Shown here in pieces: positions 1-8,980 of a stretch of DNA of 64,000 nucleotides. Positions within the stretch are counted from its first letter, which is position 1; each line of letters begins with the position of its first letter. The stretch is from JBBIQV01 sp964555285 (lineage in GTDB: Bacteria > Nitrospirota > Nitrospiria > Nitrospirales > Nitrospiraceae). The position numbers and the translations under genes are program-made. Location of the stretch: NCBI GenBank assembly GCA_964555285.1, contig CAZKRM010000004.1:62001-126000 (forward strand). The letters run 5' to 3'. The notes under the pieces were generated by a model that was given only the letters and a program-made list of their open reading frames with translations, ran no database searches and was not told the origin of the DNA.

Positions 1-894
1 CACAAATATCTGCATAAGCGGTAAGAGATGTGGAATGTCCCGGCGCACGCCTGCAAACACCACCCAAGGAGCAATCCCCAACCGTTCACTGAGCGCTCGA
101 AGACTGTCAGACGCCGGCCCATCGCCAATAATTAGCAACTGGCAAGGAGGGGAAGCAGCGCCTCCCTTCAAAGAGGCAAGAGCCTCCAGCAACACCCTGA
201 GCCCCTTCTTCGGTTCGACCAGCCGGCAGACGGTCCCAAGAACCGGCATCCCCTCTTGCAACCCCAACTCTGCTCTCTTCGCGGAAGCAACGCCGCTGAA
301 TCTCTCGACATCGACGCCGAACGGAATCGTCATGTATTGAGCCTTCTCGCCCCCGATTTGAGAAAATACCGACCGGCGAACCGCTTCCGAACAACAGACA
401 ATGGAATCGGTCCATCCGGTCGTGAGCCGATCAATCATCCGCGACAGCCATCCTTCCGTGACCATTACATCATGGTAGGACGAAATCACGCGTGGTCCCC
501 TCAGGATACGTCCGACGATCCTGGCGGCCATATTAGCCCACAACAAGAATGCATGGATGACCTGCGGACGCTCCCGCGAGACAAGGCGGTAGAGTTTCAT
601 GAGGACTCGGACATCCAGTTTGCCCTTCCCCCCCAGACTCACAAACATGACACCGCGCTTTCGCAGTTCCCGTCCAATCACATCGTCGTCCTTCAGTGCA
701 CACACAGTAATCTCGAAGCGTTCACGTCGCAGTCTGGTTGCCAACTGGAGAATGTGCTCTTCGGTTCCCCCAACACCGAGCCCCACCGCCAAGAGCAACA
801 CTTTCACCCGGCGCGGAGACGTACTGGTACCGGCACACACTGGCTCGAACGACCCCTGAGCATGTACGTCCGCTATCACCGAGAGAGAGGGCAT
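1..894 (-). CDS. Glycosyltransferase family 4 (GT-B), C-terminus outside window
   Basis: The first 298 codons of a GT-B glycosyltransferase are visible; the stop lies left of base 1. The ATG at 894 is followed by a leader of about 30 residues, then a Rossmann strand and the glycine-rich donor loop motif GVGGTEEH, and further on PFGVDVERF and IIGDGP, which are typical of GT4 enzymes. It probably transfers a sugar from a nucleotide donor to a growing cell-surface glycan on the cytoplasmic side. It is the last visible gene of the leftward polysaccharide cluster, 46 bp downstream of another GT4 gene. A GAGGTG lies about 9 bases before the chosen ATG. Donor and acceptor cannot be read from sequence. 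Confidence 0.85.
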   Translation of the reverse strand, partial: MPSLSVIADVHAQGSFEPVCAGTSTSPRRVKVLLLAVGLGVGGTEEHILQLATRLRRERFEITVCALKDDDVIGRELRKRGVMFVSLGGKGKLDVRVLMKLYRLVSRERPQVIHAFLLWANMAARIVGRILRGPRVISSYHDVMVTEGWLSRMIDRLTTGWTDSIVCCSEAVRRSVFSQIGGEKAQYMTIPFGVDVERFSGVASAKRAELGLQEGMPVLGTVCRLVEPKKGLRVLLEALASLKGGAASPPCQLLIIGDGPASDSLRALSERLGIAPWVVFAGVRRDIPHLLPLMQIFV

Positions 895-940
895 CGACTG
901 GACACCTCGTGTCTATGACCACTCGCAACGCGGATTGAAC

Positions 941-2317
941 TCACTCTTGAGCCATCTCCATGATTTCAGATAAGCGCACACGAATCGCAGCCCCGACCTT
1001 CTCCGGAGAGAGCATGCAGCGGATGCCCTCCGCAGCCTTCAGTCCAACTTTCTTAGCTGCACCCCGATTGTCATAGACATGGCGCATCCAGCGTGCGGCA
1101 TCTTCGATGTCGGGCTCTGCCCAGACATTTCCCTTTGCGTAGCAACCGTAGTCCCGTTCCAACTCCTTGAGTCGATAGTCCACTAAGAAACTGTTCTCCC
1201 GAGTCATGAAGTCGGTGTTGGCGGAGTAATTTGTAGCGATGACCGGTTTCCCCAGCGCCATCGCCTCCGCCATGGTCAGACCGAATCCTTCGGAACGATG
1301 GAGGGACACATAGGCATCACAGCAGGACAGCAACCCACGGGTTTCTTCCCGCGTCAGATAGGCATCCATGAGCAGAATCGAAGAACCAGACGCTTCAGCA
1401 TAGAGGCGCTTCCGATCTTGAGGATTGATGTCGGAGTTGTAGAATTTCAAGACCAGCACCGCCGGCTCGCCCGGCGAGAACGCCCTCTTAAAGGCCCGGA
1501 CAGCAGCCAGCGGGTTCTTGCGCTCGAAGCTGCTGTAGAAGTCGAACATGTAGAGGAAGATGAACTTGTCGTCTGGAATTCTATACTCTCGTCGCTGAAC
1601 AACCCTGGCCATGCTCAGATCGATCGGATGCATGATTCTCTTTACCGGGATGGGAGAAACCGCAGACAAGGCCTCAACGCAAAAAGTACTCGGTGCCCAG
1701 ATCTCATGAAAGCACTCGAAACGGTCCCTCCAGCGGTCTGGAAATCGCGAGAGTTCCCATGCCCAGTACCCGATGTTGTACTTCCCTCGAAAGTAGTCCG
1801 CCCCAACTCTGTGAGAGAACTGAAAGACCTTGTTCGGATTGACGTGAATGAGATTGAACGCATAGGGGTTCTCGCTGACAAACTCTCTCGCATAGGTCAG
1901 ATCGCGCCGATGGGAATTGCCCAGCACGACATCGTTGAGGGCACATGGGATCTCGGCAGCCTTCAATGCCGACACAATCGTCCGGGTCCCTTCCGCCACT
2001 CCCCCTTCCGATGCGATCGCGCCCGCGACGTTGAAGCCGACCCGAATGTCCCGCCGTCGCACTCGCCACGGCTCCCGCTGAACCGGTAAGGCAGTGACCC
2101 TTCTTCCGATCGATGCAACCCCCTCCACAGCTCGATGAAGAGCCAAGAACCCTCGTTCACCGACGAGACGACAAATCGTACGCCGGATCCTAAGCTTCAG
2201 AGATTGTCGCTCTCTCGCCTCGAGCGATCTGCTCGCCTCTGGTAAAGCAGTGCCCCTCGCTGAACTCTGGACCACGACCTTCATGCCCTTACACCCCGTA
2301 GTCGTGCAGCTCAACAT
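941..2317 (-). CDS. Glycosyltransferase family 4 (group 1)
   Basis: About 458 residues if the ATG at 2317 is used, preceded by AGGAGA; an upstream in-frame extension to 2407 overlaps the previous gene and was not accepted. The C-terminal half has the GT4 nucleotide-binding signature SLHRSEGFGLTMAEAMALGKP, written here only as its key part EGFGLTMAEAMA, with the E-x7-E pattern, and NYSANTDFM behind it. The N-terminal 100 residues are basic and poorly conserved. The middle shows the motif GYWAWELSRFP, seen in glycosyltransferases of surface polysaccharide loci. It begins 17 bp after the stop of the next GT4 gene and is probably co-transcribed with it. Specific sugar unknown. Confidence 0.85.
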   Translation of the reverse strand: MLSCTTTGCKGMKVVVQSSARGTALPEASRSLEARERQSLKLRIRRTICRLVGERGFLALHRAVEGVASIGRRVTALPVQREPWRVRRRDIRVGFNVAGAIASEGGVAEGTRTIVSALKAAEIPCALNDVVLGNSHRRDLTYAREFVSENPYAFNLIHVNPNKVFQFSHRVGADYFRGKYNIGYWAWELSRFPDRWRDRFECFHEIWAPSTFCVEALSAVSPIPVKRIMHPIDLSMARVVQRREYRIPDDKFIFLYMFDFYSSFERKNPLAAVRAFKRAFSPGEPAVLVLKFYNSDINPQDRKRLYAEASGSSILLMDAYLTREETRGLLSCCDAYVSLHRSEGFGLTMAEAMALGKPVIATNYSANTDFMTRENSFLVDYRLKELERDYGCYAKGNVWAEPDIEDAARWMRHVYDNRGAAKKVGLKAAEGIRCMLSPEKVGAAIRVRLSEIMEMAQE

Positions 2318-2333
2318 TGTCTCCTGGACCGCC

Positions 2334-3614
2334 TCACCTTCCCAACGCGAGTTGGTAGGCGCCCAAGAGTTTCTGGACATACTGCTCCATGCTAAATAAC
2401 CGGGCACGTTCGCGCCCTACGCTGCTTAGTCTGTCCCGTAACGCCGAGCTGGAAAGAACTTGCCAAAGCTTCTCCCTGATATCGTTGACATCGGTGGGAT
2501 CGACGTACAGAGCTGCATCACCACAAACCTCCGGGAGGGAGGAAACATTCGACGTGATGACCGGACACCCGAAGGTCATGGCCTCCAGTGGCGGTAAACC
2601 GAACCCTTCGTAGAAGGAAGGGAATGCAAAACAGTAGGCGCCGGCGTAGAGGCTACGTAATTCGTCCGCAGATACGAAATCCAGTATCTTAACGTTCCTA
2701 ATCGACTCTACCTTCCTGACTTCCTGCTCCCATCGCTTGAACCGCTTCCCAACCATCACCAGCGGCATCTCCGTATCAATACCTTCGTACGCCCTCGCTA
2801 ACCCGCCGATATTTTTGCGTGGTTCAAGTGATCCCACATACAGGAGGTACCTTTTTCGCTGCAAGTTGTACTTGGCGAGGCAGGCCTCTATCTCCCTCTC
2901 TTCTCGATGCTTCTGTGGAAGTGCGATCGGCTGATGCAGGACAAACAGCTTGTCTGGGTTAACATCAAAAAACTCGAGAATGTCTCTCTTGGCACTTTCT
3001 GAGACACAGATAATGAGATCTGACTCGCGGACCGAATTACGGACGTTGTAATAGAAGGACTTCTTCACATCAAACGTCATGTGGGGCAATCGCAATGGGA
3101 TAATGTCATGGAGGGTCGTGATCCGCTTCGCCCCCTTTATCTTGAGCGGCAGTGGCGACGTCGCGTGCCACACATCGATCTTGCCGGGATTCGTCAGACT
3201 CGTAGTCATCCCGAGGACTTTATGAAGTATGTTGGCGATCTGGTAGCAATCACCCAGCGTATACAGATCGACCGAGGAGGCAACTTGCCCGTAGAACGTC
3301 CCGAGTTCCACCTTCGTGACTACCTGGCCGACAGAAACGTGCTGAGGACGCAAGGGCATGCCGGTGATCGCTTTGAAGGCCCCGATGAGGTGGGCAGGGT
3401 GAGGTCTTCGCGGCTCCTCCCGCAACCTATCGAACAACAGCACTTCCGTCAGCACTGGATCTCGACTGCCCCAACTGCTGCAGAGGACGCTCACATCCGC
3501 CTTGAGTTGTCTCAAGGCCTCGACCAGAGTCATGCTGTATGTGCTGATCCCTGTCCCCTGCCTCAGCTCGAGATTGTAGCCGTCGATGAGAACGCGCACT
3601 CCGCTGAGGTCCAT
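2334..3614 (-). CDS. Glycosyltransferase family 4 (group 1)
   Basis: A complete GT-B enzyme of about 426 residues. The N-terminus has the acceptor-domain motif RQGTGISTYS, the middle has TTLHDIIPL and the linker YVGSLEPRKN, and the C-terminal domain has FYEGFGLPPLEAMTFG with the E-x7-E pair and SSLPEVCGDAALYVDP. This is the profile of mannosyl- or rhamnosyl-type GT4 enzymes of O-antigen and capsule clusters; the donor is not known. The ATG at 3614 overlaps the stop of the upstream methyltransferase gene (TGATG), a sign of translational coupling; a TTG at 3617 is an alternative start. Confidence 0.88.
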   Translation of the reverse strand: MDLSGVRVLIDGYNLELRQGTGISTYSMTLVEALRQLKADVSVLCSSWGSRDPVLTEVLLFDRLREEPRRPHPAHLIGAFKAITGMPLRPQHVSVGQVVTKVELGTFYGQVASSVDLYTLGDCYQIANILHKVLGMTTSLTNPGKIDVWHATSPLPLKIKGAKRITTLHDIIPLRLPHMTFDVKKSFYYNVRNSVRESDLIICVSESAKRDILEFFDVNPDKLFVLHQPIALPQKHREEREIEACLAKYNLQRKRYLLYVGSLEPRKNIGGLARAYEGIDTEMPLVMVGKRFKRWEQEVRKVESIRNVKILDFVSADELRSLYAGAYCFAFPSFYEGFGLPPLEAMTFGCPVITSNVSSLPEVCGDAALYVDPTDVNDIREKLWQVLSSSALRDRLSSVGRERARLFSMEQYVQKLLGAYQLALGR

Positions 3615-4648
3615 CAACGTCCCCTTGTCGCGTACAGCATCGCATGTACCTTTGGCTTGAGATCTTCGACGCTGACCGGGCTCAGACTGGAATCTTCGTT
3701 AAGGATGCGGATTGAAAACCCCATCCCCAGGAGTTCATCTACGGCAGGCAAATTTGCCGGTTGCCATTCCAGCAGTAACTTGATGTCTGGATTACGATGT
3801 AACAGGCCCTTCATCCCCCGAATGACCTTGGGCTCCGACCCTTCCACATCAATTTTCACGACATCGACCTTTCCCCCTTCCTTCTCGAAGATCCGATCCA
3901 GACTCGCGGTTTTCACTTCAACAGCGCGGGACTGGTCTCTGAACATCCTAAGCGTCTCTGGATCCATATAATGACCGCTCGATCCATAGTGATACTTCAG
4001 CTGCTGAAACGTTGCGACTCCCTCTGTGTCTGTCACAGCTACAGGCAGCAGTCTGCATCGATCTAGGAAACCATTGATTTCCACGCTCCTGTAAAGAAGG
4101 TCAAACAGATCCGGAATAGGCTCGAAAGAGTAAACTTTCCCCGCTTTCCCAACCTGGGAAGCTGCCAACAGAGTGTAATAGCCCACATTAGCACCCACGT
4201 CGAGGACTGTATCTCCCTCTCGAATTATTCCCAACAAAAACTTCGTCACCCACATCTCCCAGTACCCATCTAGGATCAGATGCGGCGTCAGGCTCACATC
4301 ATCGGAGGGCAGGAACATCTTATGACCGAATACGTTCCTCGTAAGTATCCGATTGTCTCCGATATACACTGCCTGCCTACCCCCTCGGACCTGATCCACC
4401 AAATGCGTCACAATTCTGGAGTTGGCAGCATTGTAAGCCACCTGTTTCATAAGAATTGAAGAAAGCAGCCTTCGCAACATCTTCTTCACCATAATAATAA
4501 GTGGCGCTGACAACCTTCTATCCGAAGTAATCGGCACATGGTAGATGTCGTATCCTGCCTGAAGCAGCGACTGGTCTGCCGCGACCTGGCCGTTTGGCAG
4601 TGTGGCGACAGTTTGCCCCTGCTGGGCCACGCTTTTCGTCTGCTCCAT
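3614..4648 (-). CDS. FkbM-family SAM-dependent methyltransferase
   Basis: A 344-residue protein with a class I methyltransferase fold. Motif I is DVGANVGYYTLL (about residue 148), followed by YSFEPIPDLF and the FkbM post-motif KIDVEGSEPKVIRG. Enzymes of this family O-methylate sugars or polyketides; next to three glycosyltransferases it probably methylates a hydroxyl of the surface glycan. The ATG at 4648 has AGGAGG six bases upstream. The first 110 residues before the catalytic domain are not recognisable. The gene lies 82 bp downstream of the ABC exporter ATPase. Confidence 0.85.
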   Translation of the reverse strand: MEQTKSVAQQGQTVATLPNGQVAADQSLLQAGYDIYHVPITSDRRLSAPLIIMVKKMLRRLLSSILMKQVAYNAANSRIVTHLVDQVRGGRQAVYIGDNRILTRNVFGHKMFLPSDDVSLTPHLILDGYWEMWVTKFLLGIIREGDTVLDVGANVGYYTLLAASQVGKAGKVYSFEPIPDLFDLLYRSVEINGFLDRCRLLPVAVTDTEGVATFQQLKYHYGSSGHYMDPETLRMFRDQSRAVEVKTASLDRIFEKEGGKVDVVKIDVEGSEPKVIRGMKGLLHRNPDIKLLLEWQPANLPAVDELLGMGFSIRILNEDSSLSPVSVEDLKPKVHAMLYATRGR

Positions 4649-4730
4649 AAGTTCCTCCTAGTTTGGCCCCCATAGCAGTGACCTCGCGGCGAGGAGAGCA
4701 CTGCCGTCAGTGCAGGATCTCCACCTGTGT

Positions 4731-5549
4731 TTATCCTTGCTTGCTTACCAACTTTGGAGTATCACTCCTCCCGAACGACTCCGCCGAACCAGAAACTATG
4801 TGCTCGGCAGACCCAAGTTGAGCCTTTTCATACTGTGCAAGCACTACATCCGGATGACCCTCACCGACAAGCTTTCCCCTTTCAAGCCAAAGAACGCGAT
4901 CACACAAGCGCCGCATTTCCGAAGGTGCATGTGATACAAGCACAATCGTGATGTTCCGCCGCTTGAACTCATCGATCCTCTGACGGCATTTCGCCTGAAA
5001 ATGAAGGTCCCCAACAGACAAAATTTCATCGATGAGCAGGATCTCAGGATCAAGATGCACTCCCACGGAGAACCCCAGCCTCGCTACCATGCCGGTCGAA
5101 TAGGTGCGGATAGGTTGATCCAGGAAATATTCGAGCTCGCTGAAAGCGACAATCTCGTCCATCCTTTTCAGCACTTCTTTTCGCGTCAGGCCTAGCAAGA
5201 CACCGTTCAGTACGATGTTCTCCCGCCCCGTCAGGTCATAGTGGAATCCCGCTCCAAGCTCCAGCAGGGGACACACCCGCCCGTTGACCTCGACACGCCC
5301 GAGTTGGGGTGACAGCACACCGGCGATCAGTGCGAGTGTGGTGCTCTTACCGGATCCGTTGGCTCCGATCACACCTACAGTCTCCCCCTCCTTGATCTCG
5401 AACGATAGATCATCTACCGCCAAAAACGTTTGGCGTTTGAAGGAGCGCATCGTCTCGGATAGATGAAGGAGAGACGATTTCAATCCCCCTAACACCTGAA
5501 GATACCGCGGGTACCACTTCGACACGTGTTCGAATCGCACGGCCGTCAT
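4731..5549 (-). CDS. wzt: Polysaccharide ABC exporter ATP-binding protein (Wzt-like)
   Basis: The 272-residue ATPase has Walker A GANGSGKST (about residue 64), a signature loop YSTGM in place of canonical LSGGQ, Walker B ILLIDEILSVGD and the H-loop VSHAPSEM. The YSTGM signature is specific to O-antigen and teichoic-acid exporters (ABCH/Wzt group). It drives export of lipid-linked glycan across the inner membrane with the permease encoded upstream, whose stop overlaps this start as ATGA. Unlike the E. coli O8/O9a Wzt it ends soon after the ATPase domain, so it lacks the C-terminal carbohydrate-binding domain; chain-end recognition is therefore not expected. Confidence 0.9.
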   Translation of the reverse strand: MTAVRFEHVSKWYPRYLQVLGGLKSSLLHLSETMRSFKRQTFLAVDDLSFEIKEGETVGVIGANGSGKSTTLALIAGVLSPQLGRVEVNGRVCPLLELGAGFHYDLTGRENIVLNGVLLGLTRKEVLKRMDEIVAFSELEYFLDQPIRTYSTGMVARLGFSVGVHLDPEILLIDEILSVGDLHFQAKCRQRIDEFKRRNITIVLVSHAPSEMRRLCDRVLWLERGKLVGEGHPDVVLAQYEKAQLGSAEHIVSGSAESFGRSDTPKLVSKQG

Positions 5550-6364
5550 AAGACCTCTGCAAATTTCGGGGAAAGCTTCTTATAGAGGAGCGCGCCTCCT
5601 CCAAGAGACAGCAACGCGATCGCATAGGCTTTGGCCACGAGAGGCCAGTCAAGGGTCCCCTCGATAAAGAGTTGCTGCCAGCTGAGCATCAAGGGGGCGA
5701 CAGGATTCCACTGGATGAATACGTGATACTGGTCCGGGACCATAGAGGCCGTATAGGCGATAGGGGTCAGGAAGAACAAGAAAGTCACCGCAATTCCCGT
5801 CAGGCGATCCAGATCGCGAAAGAATAAGTTGACTGACCCGATCGCCAGAGCTAGTCCGTAGAGCATGATGAATTGGACAAGAACCAGAACGGGAACACCC
5901 AGGAGCCACCACCACGATGGCGTCCGATGGTAGACAAGCAGAAACAGCACAATCACGGTGATAGACAAGACGAAGTGCAGCGCGTGATTCACAATGGCCG
6001 AAGCGACAAGGAGGTGTCGAGCAAACCTGACTTTCTTGAGAAGGGTCCAATTGCCAAGGAAGACATGTGGAGCGGCGCTCATCGAGTGTGCAAGCCACTG
6101 CCAGGGGAAAAGCCCAGCGATTAAAAAGAGCGGGTAATCTGGAATCTGGACTCTCATCACCAATCCAAAGGCAATCCAGTACACCAAGGCGAAGGACAGG
6201 GGGTTCAGCATCGACCAGGCATAACCAAGCCAGCTATTCTTGTACCGAAGTTTGATCTCCTTCTCCGTCAATATCAGGAGGAGATCGCGCATCTGCTCAG
6301 CGTTGTACTCGGTCTTGGCCACACGTGCGCCTGACAAGGGCGAAGCCATCGTTCGAATCAACAT
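5546..6364 (-). CDS. wzm: Polysaccharide ABC exporter permease (Wzm-like, ABC-2)
   Basis: About 272 residues from the ATG at 6364; a longer in-frame extension to 6541 runs into the neighbouring gene and reads as low-quality sequence. The N-terminal YNAEQMRDLLLILTEKEIKL motif and KNSWLGYAWSMLNPL are the typical amphipathic start of Wzm/TagG/KpsM permeases, followed by about six membrane segments. It forms the inner-membrane channel that flips or exports lipid-linked polysaccharide. It overlaps the ATPase gene by 4 bp, confirming the pair. Good support for an ABC-dependent rather than Wzx/Wzy-dependent export route for this glycan. Confidence 0.9.
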   Translation of the reverse strand: MLIRTMASPLSGARVAKTEYNAEQMRDLLLILTEKEIKLRYKNSWLGYAWSMLNPLSFALVYWIAFGLVMRVQIPDYPLFLIAGLFPWQWLAHSMSAAPHVFLGNWTLLKKVRFARHLLVASAIVNHALHFVLSITVIVLFLLVYHRTPSWWWLLGVPVLVLVQFIMLYGLALAIGSVNLFFRDLDRLTGIAVTFLFFLTPIAYTASMVPDQYHVFIQWNPVAPLMLSWQQLFIEGTLDWPLVAKAYAIALLSLGGGALLYKKLSPKFAEVL

Positions 6365-6384
6365 TTCAGTCAGACTCCGTTTCC

Positions 6385-7149
6385 CTAGAAATCCCGCCGC
6401 TGGAAAATGACACAGGCTGCCGCGAGCAGAAGGCTCGCGTAGAACAGCCCATAGACTGTCGCCATCGACTGGTAGGCGAGAGACACCGACACCCCGGCCG
6501 CGGCTTGTCCCTTGATATTCAACATCTCCAGATTGGGACACAGGTAATAGAGCCCTGTCATCAGCATGGTGATGAGCTCGTTCTGGCTTTTCTCGGCAAT
6601 CCCTTTCAAGTCCGGCGTGAGGTGGCCGATCACATAGAGCCCCAGGGTCATGGAGGCGCTGACCATGGCGGAGCTGAACGTGGAGAAGAACAACGCCAGT
6701 GCGGTCACGACCAGGAGTTCAACCAAAATCAGGGCGACTGCCTGCAAGAGAGAGCCGTGAATGGACGCATGGCTCCACCAGAGCGTCAGCAGAAAGACGA
6801 TCAGCATGATCAGAACATTGACCGACAGGGTCACCACCAGCCCGAAATACTTGCCCAGCACAAACTGCGCTCGGCTGATCGGACGTGCCATAATGGTATA
6901 GATGGTGCGCCGCTCGATTTCTTTGCTGACGAGCCCGATCCCCACGAAGATGGCGATGATCACCCCGATGAGATTAATGGCGGCCAGGCCCATATCCGTC
7001 ACGATCTTCTCTTGCTCCGCGACCGTGAGGGTACCGAGGAGCATCGAAGCCGCGATCAACAGCGCCGAAAACAACAGCAGGTTGTAGAGAATTTTGTCCC
7101 GAAGATTCTCCCGGAAAGTGTTGAGCGCAATCACACCGATGCAGTGCAT
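6385..7149 (-). CDS. ABC-2 family transporter permease
   Basis: A 254-residue membrane protein starting at the ATG 7149, one base after the stop of its partner ATPase. It has about six hydrophobic segments; the motif SKEIERRTIYTIMARPISR after the second is typical of ABC-2 permeases of the NosY/CcmB-like type. It is probably the membrane half of an exporter with the ATPase at 7151-8092. Substrate unknown; it is distinct from the Wzm/Wzt pair downstream, from which it is separated by 20 bp. Confidence 0.82.
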   Translation of the reverse strand: MHCIGVIALNTFRENLRDKILYNLLLFSALLIAASMLLGTLTVAEQEKIVTDMGLAAINLIGVIIAIFVGIGLVSKEIERRTIYTIMARPISRAQFVLGKYFGLVVTLSVNVLIMLIVFLLTLWWSHASIHGSLLQAVALILVELLVVTALALFFSTFSSAMVSASMTLGLYVIGHLTPDLKGIAEKSQNELITMLMTGLYYLCPNLEMLNIKGQAAAGVSVSLAYQSMATVYGLFYASLLLAAACVIFQRRDF

Positions 7150-7150
7150 G

Positions 7151-8092
7151 TTAGACCTGCGAACTCGCTTTCTGGACAAAGAGTTCTTCGAGTGAGCCTT
7201 TCTGTGGCGTCACTGAGATGAGTTTGCCTCCATGCGTCCGGATTTCCGTTAGAACTTCCTCAAGACGGTTTGGCTCCGGCAAGACCATGAGGCATTGGCT
7301 CCCGCGCTGGACCAGCCGCGTCGCAATGGCGCAAATCGACGGCAGGGCTTCGCCGCGAATCCCTTCACACACCACTTCGACGGATCGGGTCCGTCCGTGG
7401 CCAACCAGCTCATCGACCCGACCGGCAGCCAATAACTGCCCCTTGACGATGACGGCCACGCGGTCGCAGATCATTTCCACATCGGGGATAATGTGAGTGC
7501 TGAAAAACACCGTCTTGCCCTGCTCGCGCAAGTGCAAGATCACATCCCGGACTTCTTTCCGACCGATCGGGTCCAGTCCCGACATCGGCTCATCAAGGAT
7601 GACCAACTCAGGATCGTGGATAAGCGCCTGTGCCAAACCCACCCGCTGCAACATGCCCTTTGAAAACTTGCGGAGCTGGCGCTTGCGAGCCTCCATCAAC
7701 CCCATCATTTCCAGAAGCGTGGTAACCCGGCGGTTCAGCGTCTCTCCACCCATGCCGGCCAGGTGGCCATAGAACCTCAGGAACTCTTCGGCCGTGAGAT
7801 AGTCATAGAAGTAGGGCGACTCGGGCAGGAACCCGATGCGGCGGTGCACCTCGACGTCGCCGGCCGGCGAACCGAGGACCTCCGCACGCCCGCTGGTCTG
7901 ACGGATCAGGCCGATCAGAATCTTCAACGTCGTCGTCTTGCCCGCTCCGTTGGGCCCCAAGAACCCGAAGATCTCACCTTGCCCCACCGAAAAAGACAAC
8001 TCCCGCAGCACGGTGGTGGGCGGCTTCCAGGGCCAATTCGGTTTAAAAGTTTTCGTGAGATGATCGATGACGATTGCGTCCACTGCTACCAC
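7151..8092 (-). CDS. ABC transporter ATP-binding protein (CcmA/NosF-type)
   Basis: A 313-residue ATPase with Walker A GPNGAGKTTT (about residue 45), signature FSKGMLQRVGLAQAL, Walker B LVILDEPMSGLDP and the switch histidine in FFSTHI. A C-terminal extension of about 90 residues beyond the ATPase core is usual in this group. It energises the ABC-2 permease encoded immediately downstream. The start may be the GTG at 8092 or the GTG at 8083, the latter better placed behind GAGGGAAGG. Transported substrate is not predictable. Confidence 0.87.
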   Translation of the reverse strand: MVAVDAIVIDHLTKTFKPNWPWKPPTTVLRELSFSVGQGEIFGFLGPNGAGKTTTLKILIGLIRQTSGRAEVLGSPAGDVEVHRRIGFLPESPYFYDYLTAEEFLRFYGHLAGMGGETLNRRVTTLLEMMGLMEARKRQLRKFSKGMLQRVGLAQALIHDPELVILDEPMSGLDPIGRKEVRDVILHLREQGKTVFFSTHIIPDVEMICDRVAVIVKGQLLAAGRVDELVGHGRTRSVEVVCEGIRGEALPSICAIATRLVQRGSQCLMVLPEPNRLEEVLTEIRTHGGKLISVTPQKGSLEELFVQKASSQV

Positions 8093-8098
8093 CTTCCC

Positions 8099-8980
8099 TC
8101 ATTTCCGATGAACCCGCAAGCGTTCTCGCAATCCAGGGCTCTTCACCGAACCATCCGAGGGCACGAGTTCATATCGCTTTCCAAAAGGCTCTTGTGGAAT
8201 CTTCGCGAGAATGCCCACGCTGACAAGGTCCTCCAGTGTCCCCGGCAACTTACCGAACCGTTGTCGGTAAACGCTAACTCCCTTTTCGAGGACCCTGAGA
8301 TCTCGCTCGGCGATGACTTCCTGAATACGTTGGGCCATCCCCTCTCTGAGTTGCTCATCCTTGGTCTGGAGGTAGAGCCGCTGCAGGAACTCCAGTGCGG
8401 CATTCGGGTCACCCGCTTCGACGGTCATCCTCGCCGCCAGATTCGGCAAATAGGCAGGAGCGCCGGGCAACATCGAAGCGGTCCGGAAATATTGAGCAGC
8501 AGTAGTGGGATCGTGCAACTCGTAGTAGTAGTCGTACCCCAAGAAAAACGGCAGCTCCCAGACGGTGGGATTGTGCTGGATGCCTTTGGTGAGGATGGCG
8601 ACACTCTCATTCACGAGTCCTGCCCACACACCAAGAATCGTCCCGGTAAATTGATAGACATGCACAAATTGGGGATCGAGATCGGTGAGTACATCCACGG
8701 CGTGGTAGGCCGCCAGATAGCCTTCCTTCGTCTGGGTCTTCCCTGCCAAGTTTTGCACCGCTTTAAGCCAGAGCAGGTCGGCTGCAATCTGTCGATACCC
8801 AACCACGGCCACTTTCAGATACTCGCCTTTGGGAAGGTAGGATAACTCGACCGCGCGGTCAAGGTCCTGACGCTGTCGGTCCACGGCGTAAAGGGACCCC
8901 ATCGCCCCGGCACCCAAGGCCACGATCAGCGTGCCGATCATGAGCGGGTTATCGGTCCACCACCGAATTGAGCTATTCAT
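8099..8980 (-). CDS. Membrane-anchored TPR protein
   Basis: A 293-residue protein with one N-terminal membrane anchor (about residues 12-32) followed by a periplasmic helical part. The motif GYRQIAADLLWLKAVQ and the degenerate TPR-like pairs after it resemble proteins found beside O-antigen ligase-like genes in environmental bacteria. Its ATG overlaps the stop of the upstream ligase/TPR gene (ATGA) and its end is 6 bp from the ABC ATPase, so all three are probably one transcription unit. A scaffold role in envelope glycan assembly is an inference. Confidence 0.7.
   Translation of the reverse strand: MNSSIRWWTDNPLMIGTLIVALGAGAMGSLYAVDRQRQDLDRAVELSYLPKGEYLKVAVVGYRQIAADLLWLKAVQNLAGKTQTKEGYLAAYHAVDVLTDLDPQFVHVYQFTGTILGVWAGLVNESVAILTKGIQHNPTVWELPFFLGYDYYYELHDPTTAAQYFRTASMLPGAPAYLPNLAARMTVEAGDPNAALEFLQRLYLQTKDEQLREGMAQRIQEVIAERDLRVLEKGVSVYRQRFGKLPGTLEDLVSVGILAKIPQEPFGKRYELVPSDGSVKSPGLRERLRVHRK

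Noticed and set aside
722..928. Short frames in 1-930 as separate genes
   Set aside because: The minus-strand frame starting at 894 reads as one continuous glycosyltransferase running off the left edge.
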